64,000 bases of DNA from Flavobacterium psychrophilum (GTDB lineage Bacteria; Bacteroidota; Bacteroidia; Flavobacteriales; Flavobacteriaceae): contig QFQM01000006.1 in NCBI GenBank assembly GCA_003243255.1, positions 1 through 64,000 on the forward strand, given 5' to 3'. The position numbers and the translations under genes are program-made. Under the pieces are notes generated by a model. It saw only the letters and a program-made list of their open reading frames with translations. It did not search any database and had not been told where the DNA came from. Numbering within the stretch: the first letter of the stretch is position 1; every line of letters starts with the position of its first letter. Positions 34,653 through 43,330 of this stretch are shown in pieces.

Positions 34653-35444
34653 TTACTCTTCAGTAGCAGCAGTTGGAGCTTCTGTAGCAGGAGCTTCAGC
34701 AGCAACCGGAGCAGCTTCTACAGTAGCGTCATCATTGAAATCTTCTTTGTCTGATTTTCTGTCAGAAAGACCTTCAACAACAGCACCTGTAACAAGAGCT
34801 AAGATTTTTTCTATTGATTTAGAAGCATCATCATTTGCAGGGATAACATAGTCAACCTGACGTGGGTCAGAGTTGGTATCTACCATTGCGAAAACCGGAA
34901 TGTTTAATTTTTGAGCTTCTTTTACTGCGATGTGTTCAGCTTTGATATCTACCACGAATAACGCAGCCGGAAGCCTTGTCATGTCAGCGATAGAACCTAA
35001 GTTTTTCTCAAGTTTTGCACGTAGACGATCAACTTGCAGACGCTCTTTCTTAGAAAGCGTGTTGAATGTACCGTCTTTCTTCATTTTATCGATAGAAGCC
35101 ATTTTTTTAACAGCTTTACGGATAGTAACGAAGTTTGTTAGCATACCACCAGGCCACCTTTCAGTGATGTACGGCATGTTTGCAGCAGCTGCTTTTTCAG
35201 CAACGATATCCTTAGCTTGTTTTTTAGTAGCAACGAAAAGGATTTTTCTGCCTGATGCAGCGATCTTTTTAAGAGCCTCGTTAGCCTCTTCGATCTTAGC
35301 TGCAGTTTTATACAGGTTGATAATGTGAATACCATTACGCTCCATGTATATGTAAGGGGCCATGTTCGGGTCCCATTTTCTGGTCATGTGTCCAAAGTGT
35401 ACACCTGCTTCCAGTAAGTCTTTAACTTCTACTTTATTTGCCAT
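34653..35444 (-). CDS. rpsB: 30S ribosomal protein S2
   Basis: This 263-aa ribosomal protein starts MANKVEVKDLLEAGVHFGHMTRKWDPNMAPYIY and contains the S2 signature RWPGGMLTNFVTIRKAV. The acidic, Ala/Glu/Pro-rich C-terminal tail (about 235-263) is a lineage extension. It lies 173 bp after rpsI in the same direction. Confidence 0.98.
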   Translation of the reverse strand: MANKVEVKDLLEAGVHFGHMTRKWDPNMAPYIYMERNGIHIINLYKTAAKIEEANEALKKIAASGRKILFVATKKQAKDIVAEKAAAANMPYITERWPGGMLTNFVTIRKAVKKMASIDKMKKDGTFNTLSKKERLQVDRLRAKLEKNLGSIADMTRLPAALFVVDIKAEHIAVKEAQKLNIPVFAMVDTNSDPRQVDYVIPANDDASKSIEKILALVTGAVVEGLSDRKSDKEDFNDDATVEAAPVAAEAPATEAPTAATEE

Positions 35445-35617
35445 TTTTGTAATAGTTTACGTTCTGTTGAGTAAGCAATGGATAAGTGGCGAAAATTCGG
35501 CCTTGCCCATTTAGATGCTAAACTAACCCCTCACCTCGGTGGGGCAACAACAACATTGTTTTTAAATTCAATAATAAAAATGAATAGTATTGGATGATAA
35601 AATCCAATAATGACATA

Positions 35618-36004
35618 TTAACGTTTAGAGAACTGGAATCTTTTACGAGCTTTCTTCTGACCGAATTTCTTACGCTCTACCATTCTTGGATCCCTTGTTA
35701 ATAGGCCCTCTGGTTTAAGGATGCTTCTGTTTTCAGCATCAACTTCGCACATAGCACGAGCGATAGCCATTCTTACAGCTTCAGCCTGTCCTGTAGTACC
35801 ACCACCGTAAACATTAACTTTAACGTCAAAGTTTTCAGCAGAACCTGTCATTGCAAGTGGCTGTAATACTTTGTACTGTAATGTTGCAGTTGGGAAATAA
35901 GTTGCAAATTCTCTTTTGTTAACCGTGATTTTACCAGTTCCTTCAGAAAGGTAAATACGGGCAACAGCAGTTTTTCTCCTGCCAATTTTGTGAATTGTTG
36001 CCAT
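35618..36004 (-). CDS. rpsI: 30S ribosomal protein S9
   Basis: This 128-aa protein starts [19 protein letters not shown], has [18 protein letters not shown] and ends [12 protein letters not shown], the basic tail that reaches the P-site tRNA. It starts 3 bp after the rplM stop. Confidence 0.98.
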   Translation of the reverse strand: MATIHKIGRRKTAVARIYLSEGTGKITVNKREFATYFPTATLQYKVLQPLAMTGSAENFDVKVNVYGGGTTGQAEAVRMAIARAMCEVDAENRSILKPEGLLTRDPRMVERKKFGQKKARKRFQFSKR

Positions 36005-36007
36005 GTT

Positions 36008-36463
36008 TTACTTTAAGTCGTTTAGATTAACGGTTTTAGGAGTCTGTGCAGCATGTTTGTGCTCAGGTCCTACATATACATTCAGGTTGCGGAAAAGTTC
36101 AGCTCCTAGTTTGTTTTTAGGAAGCATACCTTTTACAGCTTTCTCTACTAAGATTGCAGGGTTTTTTGCCTGTACAACTTTAGCAGTTAAAATTCTCTGA
36201 CCTCCCGGGTAACCTGTGTGGCGGATATACGTTTTGTCCTCCAGTTTGTTACCAGTTAGGTTGATTTTGTCTGCATTGATAACGATTACGTTATCTCCAC
36301 AGTCCACGTGCGGTGTATAATTTGTTTTGTATTTACCTCTTAAAAGCATCGCAACTTTAGAAGCAAAACGGCCCAAATTATGACCTTCAGCGTCAACAAC
36401 GATCCACTCTTTCTGAGCAGTAGCTTTGTTAGCCGAAACTGTCTTGTAGCTTAATGTGTTCAC
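36008..36463 (-). CDS. rplM: 50S ribosomal protein L13
   Basis: This 151-aa protein has WIVVDAEGHNLGRFASKVAMLLRGK and KTYIRHTGYPGGQR, the L13 signature. The start codon is GTG (minus strand, 36463-36461); no ATG precedes the conserved MNTLSYKTVSANKATA. First gene of the ribosomal cluster, with a good promoter 45 bp upstream. Confidence 0.97.
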   Translation of the reverse strand: MNTLSYKTVSANKATAQKEWIVVDAEGHNLGRFASKVAMLLRGKYKTNYTPHVDCGDNVIVINADKINLTGNKLEDKTYIRHTGYPGGQRILTAKVVQAKNPAILVEKAVKGMLPKNKLGAELFRNLNVYVGPEHKHAAQTPKTVNLNDLK

Positions 36464-36508
36464 AATAAATTATTTTAATTAAACATTCCATCCCCAATAA
36501 AGGGAGCG

Positions 36509-36539
36509 CAAAAGTACAACTATTTCTTAGAAATTCAAA
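36509..36539 (-). promoter_or_regulatory. Promoter of rplM-rpsI
   Basis: On the minus strand TTTG (36536-36539) and TACTTTTG (36509-36516) are separated by 19 bp, matching the Bacteroidota -33/-7 consensus. Confidence 0.75.
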
Positions 36540-36655
36540 CAGATAGGGAAAATTATTCTAAACGGATAATTTTTTGATGCAGAAGGCTGTAAAGATAATT
36601 CAATTAATCAATGTGACAATGTATCAATTGTTTAATAGATTGATTTAAAGTTTAT

Positions 36656-37078
36656 CTATTGTTTTGCTTCATCAATCTTGATGCCGTCGATATTTCCTGT
36701 GTCCTTAAAAAAGGAATCTTTGTCGGTTATATTTATTTCTCTTCCTTCAGAAGTGTATAGGTGTATATCTTCGGGATTGATGTCCTCAGGGGTGTGGTTT
36801 TCCTCAAAACCATAATACATTAGTAATGTTATGAAAAATAGAGGTAATGTAAATAGAGTTCCAATTATATTTATCCCGTTTTTATACGACCTGATTTCGT
36901 TGTTTTTTTTAAATAACTGATATAGGCTATAGGGAATAGCTGCTATATAAAAGATTATCATTAGTACCCAGAAATTAATTCTTATATCCCTGCTAAAGAA
37001 TTGATTTCTTACACTAACAAAAATAAATAATTGCAATACGATGCTTATAACTGCCGGAATAAGTATTTTTTTATTCAT
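36656..37078 (-). CDS. Hypothetical membrane protein
   Basis: This 140-aa protein has three hydrophobic helices (about 5-25, 33-57 and 69-91) and an acidic C-terminal domain of about 50 residues (EENHTPEDINPEDIHLYTSEGREINITDKDSFFKD). No family was recognised. It has low GC compared with its neighbours and sits between the ribosomal cluster and a small lipoprotein gene. The downstream 192-bp gap contains only the rplM promoter. Confidence 0.6.
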   Translation of the reverse strand: MNKKILIPAVISIVLQLFIFVSVRNQFFSRDIRINFWVLMIIFYIAAIPYSLYQLFKKNNEIRSYKNGINIIGTLFTLPLFFITLLMYYGFEENHTPEDINPEDIHLYTSEGREINITDKDSFFKDTGNIDGIKIDEAKQ

Positions 37079-37113
37079 TGCAAATGCTGAAATATTACAG
37101 CAATATACATTTT

Positions 37114-37584
37114 TTATTCCAACGGCCTCAGCGTATTGCTGTAGGTAATCCTGAATGGGCTGTCGCCTCCCGGAGGATTTTTCATCAGGTAAATGTATTT
37201 GTGTTTTTTCGCTTCTTTGGCAGATAGTACCGCTTCTTTTTTGCCAAGATTATCATACACCTTAGTGTCTACAGTATTATCTATACGTATCTCATCGGCT
37301 ATGCCTGTTTTCTTGTTGGAAATAGGATATTCTTTATAAAGTGTCTTTTGTTCGTTAGACACAATTATCTGTTCACCCTTATAATTCTGTGTAAGTATGA
37401 GTACCGAATAATCAGCTCCCGTAGCATTTAGTTTTTTAAGCAGTGCCGATTTTTCCTTTTCCGATGCCGATCTGAAATCGTCTTTATACTGCACTTCCGG
37501 TTTAGCACTTCCTTTTGCAGATTTTGATGTGTCACACATGGTGAGTAAAAATGCAGCAAACAGTATAGCGATTATCTTTTTCAT
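37114..37584 (-). CDS. Hypothetical lipoprotein
   Basis: This 156-aa predicted lipoprotein has signal MKKIIAILFAAFLLTMC (lipobox LTMC) and then a Ser/Lys-rich linker. The mature part ADYSVLILTQNYKGEQIIVSNEQKTLYKEYPISN, with LGKKEAVLSAKEAKKHKYIYLMKNP, suggests a compact alpha/beta fold. Not recognised. It lies 35 bp upstream of the small membrane protein gene on the same strand. Confidence 0.65.
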   Translation of the reverse strand: MKKIIAILFAAFLLTMCDTSKSAKGSAKPEVQYKDDFRSASEKEKSALLKKLNATGADYSVLILTQNYKGEQIIVSNEQKTLYKEYPISNKKTGIADEIRIDNTVDTKVYDNLGKKEAVLSAKEAKKHKYIYLMKNPPGGDSPFRITYSNTLRPLE

Positions 37585-37665
37585 ATTTTCGTGTTTTATA
37601 AAAAGCTATTTATAAAAATAACGCTCACAAAGCTGCTATCATATTTCTTTAAGATATATATAACA

Positions 37666-37697
37666 AAAGGGCTTCCGCTATAAAACGGAAGCCCTTC
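37666..37697 (-). terminator. Terminator of the Sus amylase gene
   Basis: AAGGGCTTCCG / CGGAAGCCCTT, an 11-bp perfect stem with an 8-nt loop. On the minus strand the 3' arm is followed by a T-rich TTGTTATAT stretch. It lies 34 bp past the amylase stop. Confidence 0.85.
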
Positions 37698-37730
37698 GCA
37701 AAATTTGAATATTTAAATAACTAACTCAAC

Positions 37731-40565
37731 TTATTTTCTTACTAGTTTAAGTGTGCTCTGCCTGTTTTCTGTGTCAGTAACTTTTACAAGGTACATTCCC
37801 TGTGTAAGGCTGGTTACATCATATGTTCCATAAGCACTACTGTTGCCAAATGTTTTTACCAGTTGGCCTGTCAGTGAATAAATCTCTAATTTCTTAACCG
37901 GAATGTTCAGAGCAAACATATCCGATGTAGGGTTAGGGTATAGGGCAACTTGTTCGATAGTGTTTTCTTCATTCCCAAGCACTACGGTTTTATTACCATA
38001 TATTCTGAATTCTCCCGGCTGCAGGCTAATAGCGGCAGCAGTATCGGTTATTTCTACAGAAGAATTATCCATAAGGTTATACCATGTACCTGTAGTAGGG
38101 AAATCCGGTGTTATGTTTTTCGCAACGATATCAAAGTTGGAAAGTACAACTACGCTGTTTAGTTCTGTTGAAGGAAGTGTAGAATCAGACACATATACTT
38201 TTGGCGTAAGTGTATTTGCTGATGCCAGGGTATAATTGCCTTCAAATACAGCTTCATCTTTTTTCAGCTGTATCATCCTTTTCCAGTCGTAGTAAATTTT
38301 AGCTCTGTTAGTATTGTTAATCCAGCTTTGTGCCCATTGTGGCTGTGGCTTAGTGTCCAGTTTACAGTCGCCATCGGTACCTCCTGTTGGGTTAACAGTA
38401 CCATTGTTACAGGTAAAGATGGAAAGATCCCATCCAAGTTCGCCAAACTGCCAAATCATTTTTGGTCCCGGTACCATAAAAAATACTGCTCCCTGGGCAC
38501 TCATTCTGTTAAGTGCTGTTGAAAGGTCTTTTGCGTTATAATTAGCATTGCTGTTACCATACTGCAGGTTTTTGTACATAATTCTTTCCTCGTCATGGCT
38601 TTCGGCATATCCAATAACCCTTTTACCTTCAAATCCAGAGTGTGCCACGTGGCCTACACGCGCAATATTAGACTGGTCTGTGTATCCCATTGTAAGCTGG
38701 CTATAGGCATGGTTTATATTACCCCAAAGCATAATACCTTTGCCTTCGTTGTATTTGTAGTTAGCCCACTCTTTTTCTTCGTTGTCAGAACCTAAATGTT
38801 CGAAGATAGTGTAGTGAGTTGGGTCTAAACTCCATGAGTAATCAGCATATTCCTTAAGTACGTCAACCCTGTCCTGTTGGTAAGCGTTGGTGCATGTTTC
38901 GTCGTTAGCCGTACAGTTTTGTGTAAAACCTTTTGTTAAATCCCAACGGAATCCATCAATGTGGTACTCTTCAATCCAATGCTTAACTACGCGTTTTACG
39001 TAATTTTTGGTTCCGGGTTGTTGGTGGTTAAAGTCGTTACCAACATTGTAGCTGTGTTTTGCTACGGTGTTAAAATATGGATTTTCAGAAGTTGGGTTTC
39101 CAAAACCATCTCCATCCGGGTCATCCATCCACATGCGTACCATCGGGTTACGTCCAAAGGCATGGTTCAGGGCAACGTCAAGTATTACCGCAATGCCGTT
39201 TTGGTGGCAAAGGTCAATCAATTCTTTAAGTTTGTCTGAAGGGCCGTAGAATTTATCCAGTGCCATATGAAAAGAGGTGTTGTAGCCCCAGCTTTCGTTT
39301 CCTTCAAATTCCATTACCGGCATAAGCTGTAGCGCATTAATGCCAAGTGTAGTGAAATAATCAATTCTGTCAATAAGGTCCTGATAGTTCCTGTCGGCAT
39401 CAAAATCTCTTACTAAAGCCTCATATACAACAAGGTCTTCTTTTTTAGGCTTAACAAAGTTTGTTACCTGCCAGTCATAAGCAGCCTGTCCTGTTTGTAA
39501 TACGGTAACTTCTCTTTCCTGTCCGGCAGGATATGCAGGCAGGTTAGGGTAAGAAGCAGCCGGTATTCCCGGATCATCATAAGGTGATAATACAAGTGTA
39601 GAGTACGGATCGGCTGTTTTTACGACTTTAGGAGAATTTGCTAAAGGCGTTTCATCAACCACCCAGTACTGGTAAGTGTTTATTTCACCTGAAGTAAGGC
39701 CGTTAAGTTCCAGCCAGAATTTTCCTGAAGCAGGATCTTTTTTCATGGCATATGCCGATGTAGGAGTGTAGTTGTTAAAGCTACCTGCTACATACACATA
39801 GTCTTTTCCGGGAGCATCCAGAACAAGTGTAGCTTTTGTATTGTCAACGTCGCTGTATGTAATTCCGTCTTCAACGCCTGTAGGCATAGCTTCATATTGT
39901 GTTCCCGGATTAACGATTACAGAGAATGTTTTTACAACAGAACTTGATCCCTGAGAAACGGTCAGTTCATAGTTCTGGTTTGATGTTATGTTGGTGTGGT
40001 TGTATGCAAAGTTAGTTGTAGCAGCATTGGTGTTTATCACCGTGCCGTTAGCTTTTAGGCTGTAAGAGGCATTACCGCCGGTGTTTGATGCGGTAATATT
40101 CAGGTTGCCACCTGAGTTTAGCAGTGTAACGCTGTTTTGTACAGGTGCGTTAAGGCTCACCTGGAATGCGCCCACGTTTAAGAAAACATCTGAAGATTGA
40201 GGTGAGCCTGTAGCTGCCCTGAATACAACACATATTTTAGTGATGGTGCTTGTTGTTGGTACTCCAAAGTAAGTGTAAAGATCAGGAGTAATGTCTAATT
40301 TATAGGTTGTTCCGGTTACTAAAGTAAGTGCCGGCTGAACTGTATTGTCTCCCCATGATCCTTTTACATATTGCCAGTCCTGGCCATCTACCGTAAGGCC
40401 TGTGTGGGCATAAATAGTTCCGGTATAGGTAGCAAGATTTGTACCGGTTTTGTCAAAGTTTACTGTAACGGGTCCTGTTGCAATAGCCGGAGACGGGGTA
40501 GTGGTAGCCTGCCCGAATCCAAGGACTCCTATAAGTAAAAATAAGATTGTAGTGATGTTTTTCAT
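37731..40565 (-). CDS. GH13 alpha-amylase, secreted by the type IX system
   Basis: This 944-aa secreted endo-acting alpha-glucan hydrolase has a signal peptide (about 1-20), a beta-rich N-terminal domain (about 25-130, DUF4961-like), an Ig-like/PKD-like segment (about 135-220) and a CBM48-like domain (about 235-325). The GH13 barrel starts near 378 (VVYEALVRDFDADRNYQDL). Catalytic residues are D542 (GFRWDLTKGF), E589 (IFEHLGSD) and D658 (YAESHDEE). A C-terminal T9SS sorting domain (about 870-944: VALYPNPTSDMFALNI ... STLKLVRK) directs it to the surface or medium. It replaces the lipoprotein SusG of Bacteroides. An intrinsic terminator just upstream separates it from SusE. Confidence 0.93.
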   Translation of the reverse strand: MKNITTILFLLIGVLGFGQATTTPSPAIATGPVTVNFDKTGTNLATYTGTIYAHTGLTVDGQDWQYVKGSWGDNTVQPALTLVTGTTYKLDITPDLYTYFGVPTTSTITKICVVFRAATGSPQSSDVFLNVGAFQVSLNAPVQNSVTLLNSGGNLNITASNTGGNASYSLKANGTVINTNAATTNFAYNHTNITSNQNYELTVSQGSSSVVKTFSVIVNPGTQYEAMPTGVEDGITYSDVDNTKATLVLDAPGKDYVYVAGSFNNYTPTSAYAMKKDPASGKFWLELNGLTSGEINTYQYWVVDETPLANSPKVVKTADPYSTLVLSPYDDPGIPAASYPNLPAYPAGQEREVTVLQTGQAAYDWQVTNFVKPKKEDLVVYEALVRDFDADRNYQDLIDRIDYFTTLGINALQLMPVMEFEGNESWGYNTSFHMALDKFYGPSDKLKELIDLCHQNGIAVILDVALNHAFGRNPMVRMWMDDPDGDGFGNPTSENPYFNTVAKHSYNVGNDFNHQQPGTKNYVKRVVKHWIEEYHIDGFRWDLTKGFTQNCTANDETCTNAYQQDRVDVLKEYADYSWSLDPTHYTIFEHLGSDNEEKEWANYKYNEGKGIMLWGNINHAYSQLTMGYTDQSNIARVGHVAHSGFEGKRVIGYAESHDEERIMYKNLQYGNSNANYNAKDLSTALNRMSAQGAVFFMVPGPKMIWQFGELGWDLSIFTCNNGTVNPTGGTDGDCKLDTKPQPQWAQSWINNTNRAKIYYDWKRMIQLKKDEAVFEGNYTLASANTLTPKVYVSDSTLPSTELNSVVVLSNFDIVAKNITPDFPTTGTWYNLMDNSSVEITDTAAAISLQPGEFRIYGNKTVVLGNEENTIEQVALYPNPTSDMFALNIPVKKLEIYSLTGQLVKTFGNSSAYGTYDVTSLTQGMYLVKVTDTENRQSTLKLVRK

Positions 40566-40585
40566 AGATGTTTAAAGTAAAAAAA

Positions 40586-40609
40586 AGGGCTGCATTGCAG
40601 CCCTTTTAT
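40586..40609 (-). terminator. Terminator-like hairpin between SusE-like gene and amylase gene
   Basis: The arms AAAGGGCTGCA and TGCAGCCCTTT form an 11-bp perfect stem. On the minus strand it is followed by TTTTTTTT and lies only about 20 nt before the amylase ATG. It is expected to cut or attenuate read-through from susCDE. Confidence 0.8.
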
Positions 40610-40618
40610 GTGATACTG

Positions 40619-41698
40619 TTATTGAAGCTCCATAGTGTAAGTATACGCTCTTGGATTGCTTAAGTTTAATTTAACTTTGTATGTACCTGCAGTTGCTGTC
40701 ATATTTGGACCGCCATAAGCAAGTGCTCCACTTCCGGTTCCTGCACCTAGATTTATATCCCAGCCATTATTTGCTCTGAATTTAAATTCGCCAGCCTGTA
40801 ACTCGATTGTTATTTCCCAAACTTTATCAGTAGCGTTATAAGTCATAGGAACGCTATTGTTCCATCCGGCCTCGCTGCCTGTAGTTGCAAATCCTACAAT
40901 ACCCCATTCAGTAGTTGTTAGGCTATAGGTAAGAGCAGCGGTGTCTGCTTTTACAAGATAATAACCTGCGTTTGCAACAATATTAGCTGCTCCGCCATCA
41001 TTTGATAATGTATTAGCATTTGCACCTGCTCCATAGTTAGTGCCACTCCAGTCAGCCTGAGAGCTGAACTTGAATCCGTTATCAGGGCTTGTGATATCGT
41101 TAGCGATGTATACATAACCTTCAAAAGCTGTTTTTCCAAATGCTTCAGCACTTAACTGAGGTGCAGTTGCATGTGTAAAGTTACTGCCATAACCGCTATC
41201 TGCCTGGTATCCGCCCGGCATCCAAAGCATTGGGATCTCGGTGCTGAATGGTGTTACAGTTACTTCTACAACATTACTGTAAAGTATGCTGTCTCCTACA
41301 TAAGCTTTTACCCTGATTTGGAATGTTGATGGCTCAAATGGTGTTGCGTCAAGACGCTCTATTGCAGCATTAAAAACGCTTGTAGATGCAGCCAGTTGAG
41401 TTACACCGTTAGTGGTTCCAATAACTGATGGAGTGTCAAAGTTATCTGCTGCAAGATCGATCTCAACATCATAATTAGGGATTACGCCTTCACCAAAGTT
41501 AGCTGCAGACCAAACGAACCTTTCAGCAAGTACATCAAGGGTTTCAGGATTAAGCACATATGTGTTTCCTTCTTCAGGAGATTCCAGTACAGGGGCATCA
41601 ATACCTTTTACTACCGGCCTGTTTTCTACATCGTCTGTATTACAAGATACTGCAAATAATGCAAGCATCGCAAATATTGTATTTTTAATTGTTTTCAT
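40619..41698 (-). CDS. SusE-like starch-binding outer-membrane lipoprotein
   Basis: This 359-aa lipoprotein has lipobox AVSC then NTDD. The N-terminal SusE domain (about 35-150: PVLESPEEGNTYVLNPETLDVLAERFVWSAANFG) is followed by two SusE/F-type carbohydrate-binding modules (about 155-260 and 265-359), the second with AGWNNSVPMTYNATDKVWEITIELQAGEFKFRANNGWDINLG. It should hold starch or maltooligosaccharides at the cell surface for the SusCD transporter. It lies 22 bp downstream of susD. Confidence 0.9.
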   Translation of the reverse strand: MKTIKNTIFAMLALFAVSCNTDDVENRPVVKGIDAPVLESPEEGNTYVLNPETLDVLAERFVWSAANFGEGVIPNYDVEIDLAADNFDTPSVIGTTNGVTQLAASTSVFNAAIERLDATPFEPSTFQIRVKAYVGDSILYSNVVEVTVTPFSTEIPMLWMPGGYQADSGYGSNFTHATAPQLSAEAFGKTAFEGYVYIANDITSPDNGFKFSSQADWSGTNYGAGANANTLSNDGGAANIVANAGYYLVKADTAALTYSLTTTEWGIVGFATTGSEAGWNNSVPMTYNATDKVWEITIELQAGEFKFRANNGWDINLGAGTGSGALAYGGPNMTATAGTYKVKLNLSNPRAYTYTMELQ

Positions 41699-41720
41699 TG
41701 TCTTTTTTGCTTTTTGGTTA

Positions 41721-43328
41721 TTAATAGCCAGGGTTTTGGATTAAAAGCGGATTTGCCGCTATTGCATTTGATGGGATAGGGAATACATTTCTAAAACTTG
41801 GAGTTGGGCTTCCGTTAGGAGTGTTTCCTTTCCAAGGCCAGATATACGAGCCACCTGTGAATTTACCGAAGCGTATAAGGTCAGTTCTTCTGTGTCCTTC
41901 CCAGTGTAACTCTCTTGCTCTTTCATCAAGTACAAATTGTAGGTCATAGCTTCCTACGTTGCCGGCAGCACTTCCATATGCTCTTTGACGAAGTGCATTG
42001 ATATAAGAAAGTCCTAAAGTAGTGTTGCCACCTGTTCTTAGCGCACATTCAGCATACATAAGGTAAGCGTCAGCCAGCCTGAACATAGGGAAATCTGTGT
42101 CAACAAAGTCACCTGCTGAATCTGATCCCTGATTTCCGTTTACATCTACATTTTTAAATTTCTTAACGGCATATCCATCGCCAAAGTTTGCAACATCACT
42201 AATAACCAGGGTTTGTCCGGCTGTATGGAAGTTCGATCTGTTGTCTAGTGTTGTAGGGAATTTACCAACAAATGCAGAAGTAGTACGGATACCACCCCAT
42301 CCACCGTTGATTCCAAATTCTGTGCTAGACATCGATCCACCTACAGGAGCGTGAACAAGGAAAGTTGTTCCTCCGTAAGTTTTAGTGTTCAAACCGTCAA
42401 AAGCAACTGCAAAAATAACTTCGTTCTGAGCTCCGTTTCTGTCGTTATCGGCATAGAAAAGTTCTCTCCAGTTGTTGTGAAGCTGGTATCCTGAGCCAAT
42501 AATTTCCTGAAGTACAGGGATTGCATCTGCATATTTTTCAGAACCAATATATGCTTTAGCGTTCATGTATAATTTTGCTTTTAGCATCCATCCTGCAACT
42601 TTGTCAATACGAGGGTATACATTGGTCTTTGGTGCTTTTAGCTCAGCGTCAATAGCACTAAGTTCGCTATCGATAAATTCAAACATTTGCTGTGCTGTAG
42701 CCTGCTCAGGAAGAAAATAATCTGTAGGATCTTCTTCAGTAACTAAACCAACTCTTCCGCCAAAAAGGTCAAGGAAATGCCAGTAGCTCAATGCTCTTAA
42801 AAAACGTGCTTCAGCTCTGAAAGTAACGATTTCAGCTCTAAGTTCTGCCGAAACACCTCTGCTGTCAAGTTTCTCATCAGTAGTCTGACGAAGGAACTCG
42901 TTACAGTTTTTTACCTGAAAATCAAGACGGCTAAAAGTTGCATTTATAAACGCATCTGCCGCTCCCCATGTCTGGTAATGGAAGTCTTTTATAGTCTGGT
43001 CGTTCCATCCAATAATTGCTTCATCGGTAGTAAGCTCATTCATAAGCCACATTCCTCGGATGTATTGGCTGGCACCTTCATCAATACCGGAAATATCAGG
43101 TGAACCCGCAGGGCCATTTTGTCCTGTTGTAGCAAGTCCAGCATACAGTTTTGCAAGCGTTTTCTTATATGAATCAGGGTTTTTGTAAAACTCTTCTACC
43201 CCTACATTCGCTGCATTAGCCGGGTCTGTCTGATCAAGATCGTCAGTACACGATGTAAGGGAAAAAGCCATGAACAAAATCCCTAATCCGGTTAATTTCA
43301 GATTAAATTTTTTCATATTCATAATCAT
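41721..43328 (-). CDS. susD: SusD-like glycan-binding lipoprotein (RagB/SusD family)
   Basis: This 535-aa surface lipoprotein has lipobox SLTSC then TDDLDQTDP. It contains the TPR-like helical scaffold (FLRALSYWHFLDLFGGRVGLVTEEDPTDYFLPEQATAQQMFEFIDSELSAID) and the family C-terminus (FPMFRLADAYLMYAECALRTGGN, LDERARELHWEGHRRTDLIRFGKF). It forms the lid of the SusC pore. Three in-frame ATGs lie within 13 bp after susC; the one giving MKKFNLKLTG has the best signal, but the first is listed. Tightly coupled to susC (2-bp gap). Confidence 0.94.
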   Translation of the reverse strand: MIMNMKKFNLKLTGLGILFMAFSLTSCTDDLDQTDPANAANVGVEEFYKNPDSYKKTLAKLYAGLATTGQNGPAGSPDISGIDEGASQYIRGMWLMNELTTDEAIIGWNDQTIKDFHYQTWGAADAFINATFSRLDFQVKNCNEFLRQTTDEKLDSRGVSAELRAEIVTFRAEARFLRALSYWHFLDLFGGRVGLVTEEDPTDYFLPEQATAQQMFEFIDSELSAIDAELKAPKTNVYPRIDKVAGWMLKAKLYMNAKAYIGSEKYADAIPVLQEIIGSGYQLHNNWRELFYADNDRNGAQNEVIFAVAFDGLNTKTYGGTTFLVHAPVGGSMSSTEFGINGGWGGIRTTSAFVGKFPTTLDNRSNFHTAGQTLVISDVANFGDGYAVKKFKNVDVNGNQGSDSAGDFVDTDFPMFRLADAYLMYAECALRTGGNTTLGLSYINALRQRAYGSAAGNVGSYDLQFVLDERARELHWEGHRRTDLIRFGKFTGGSYIWPWKGNTPNGSPTPSFRNVFPIPSNAIAANPLLIQNPGY

Positions 43329-43330
43329 TT

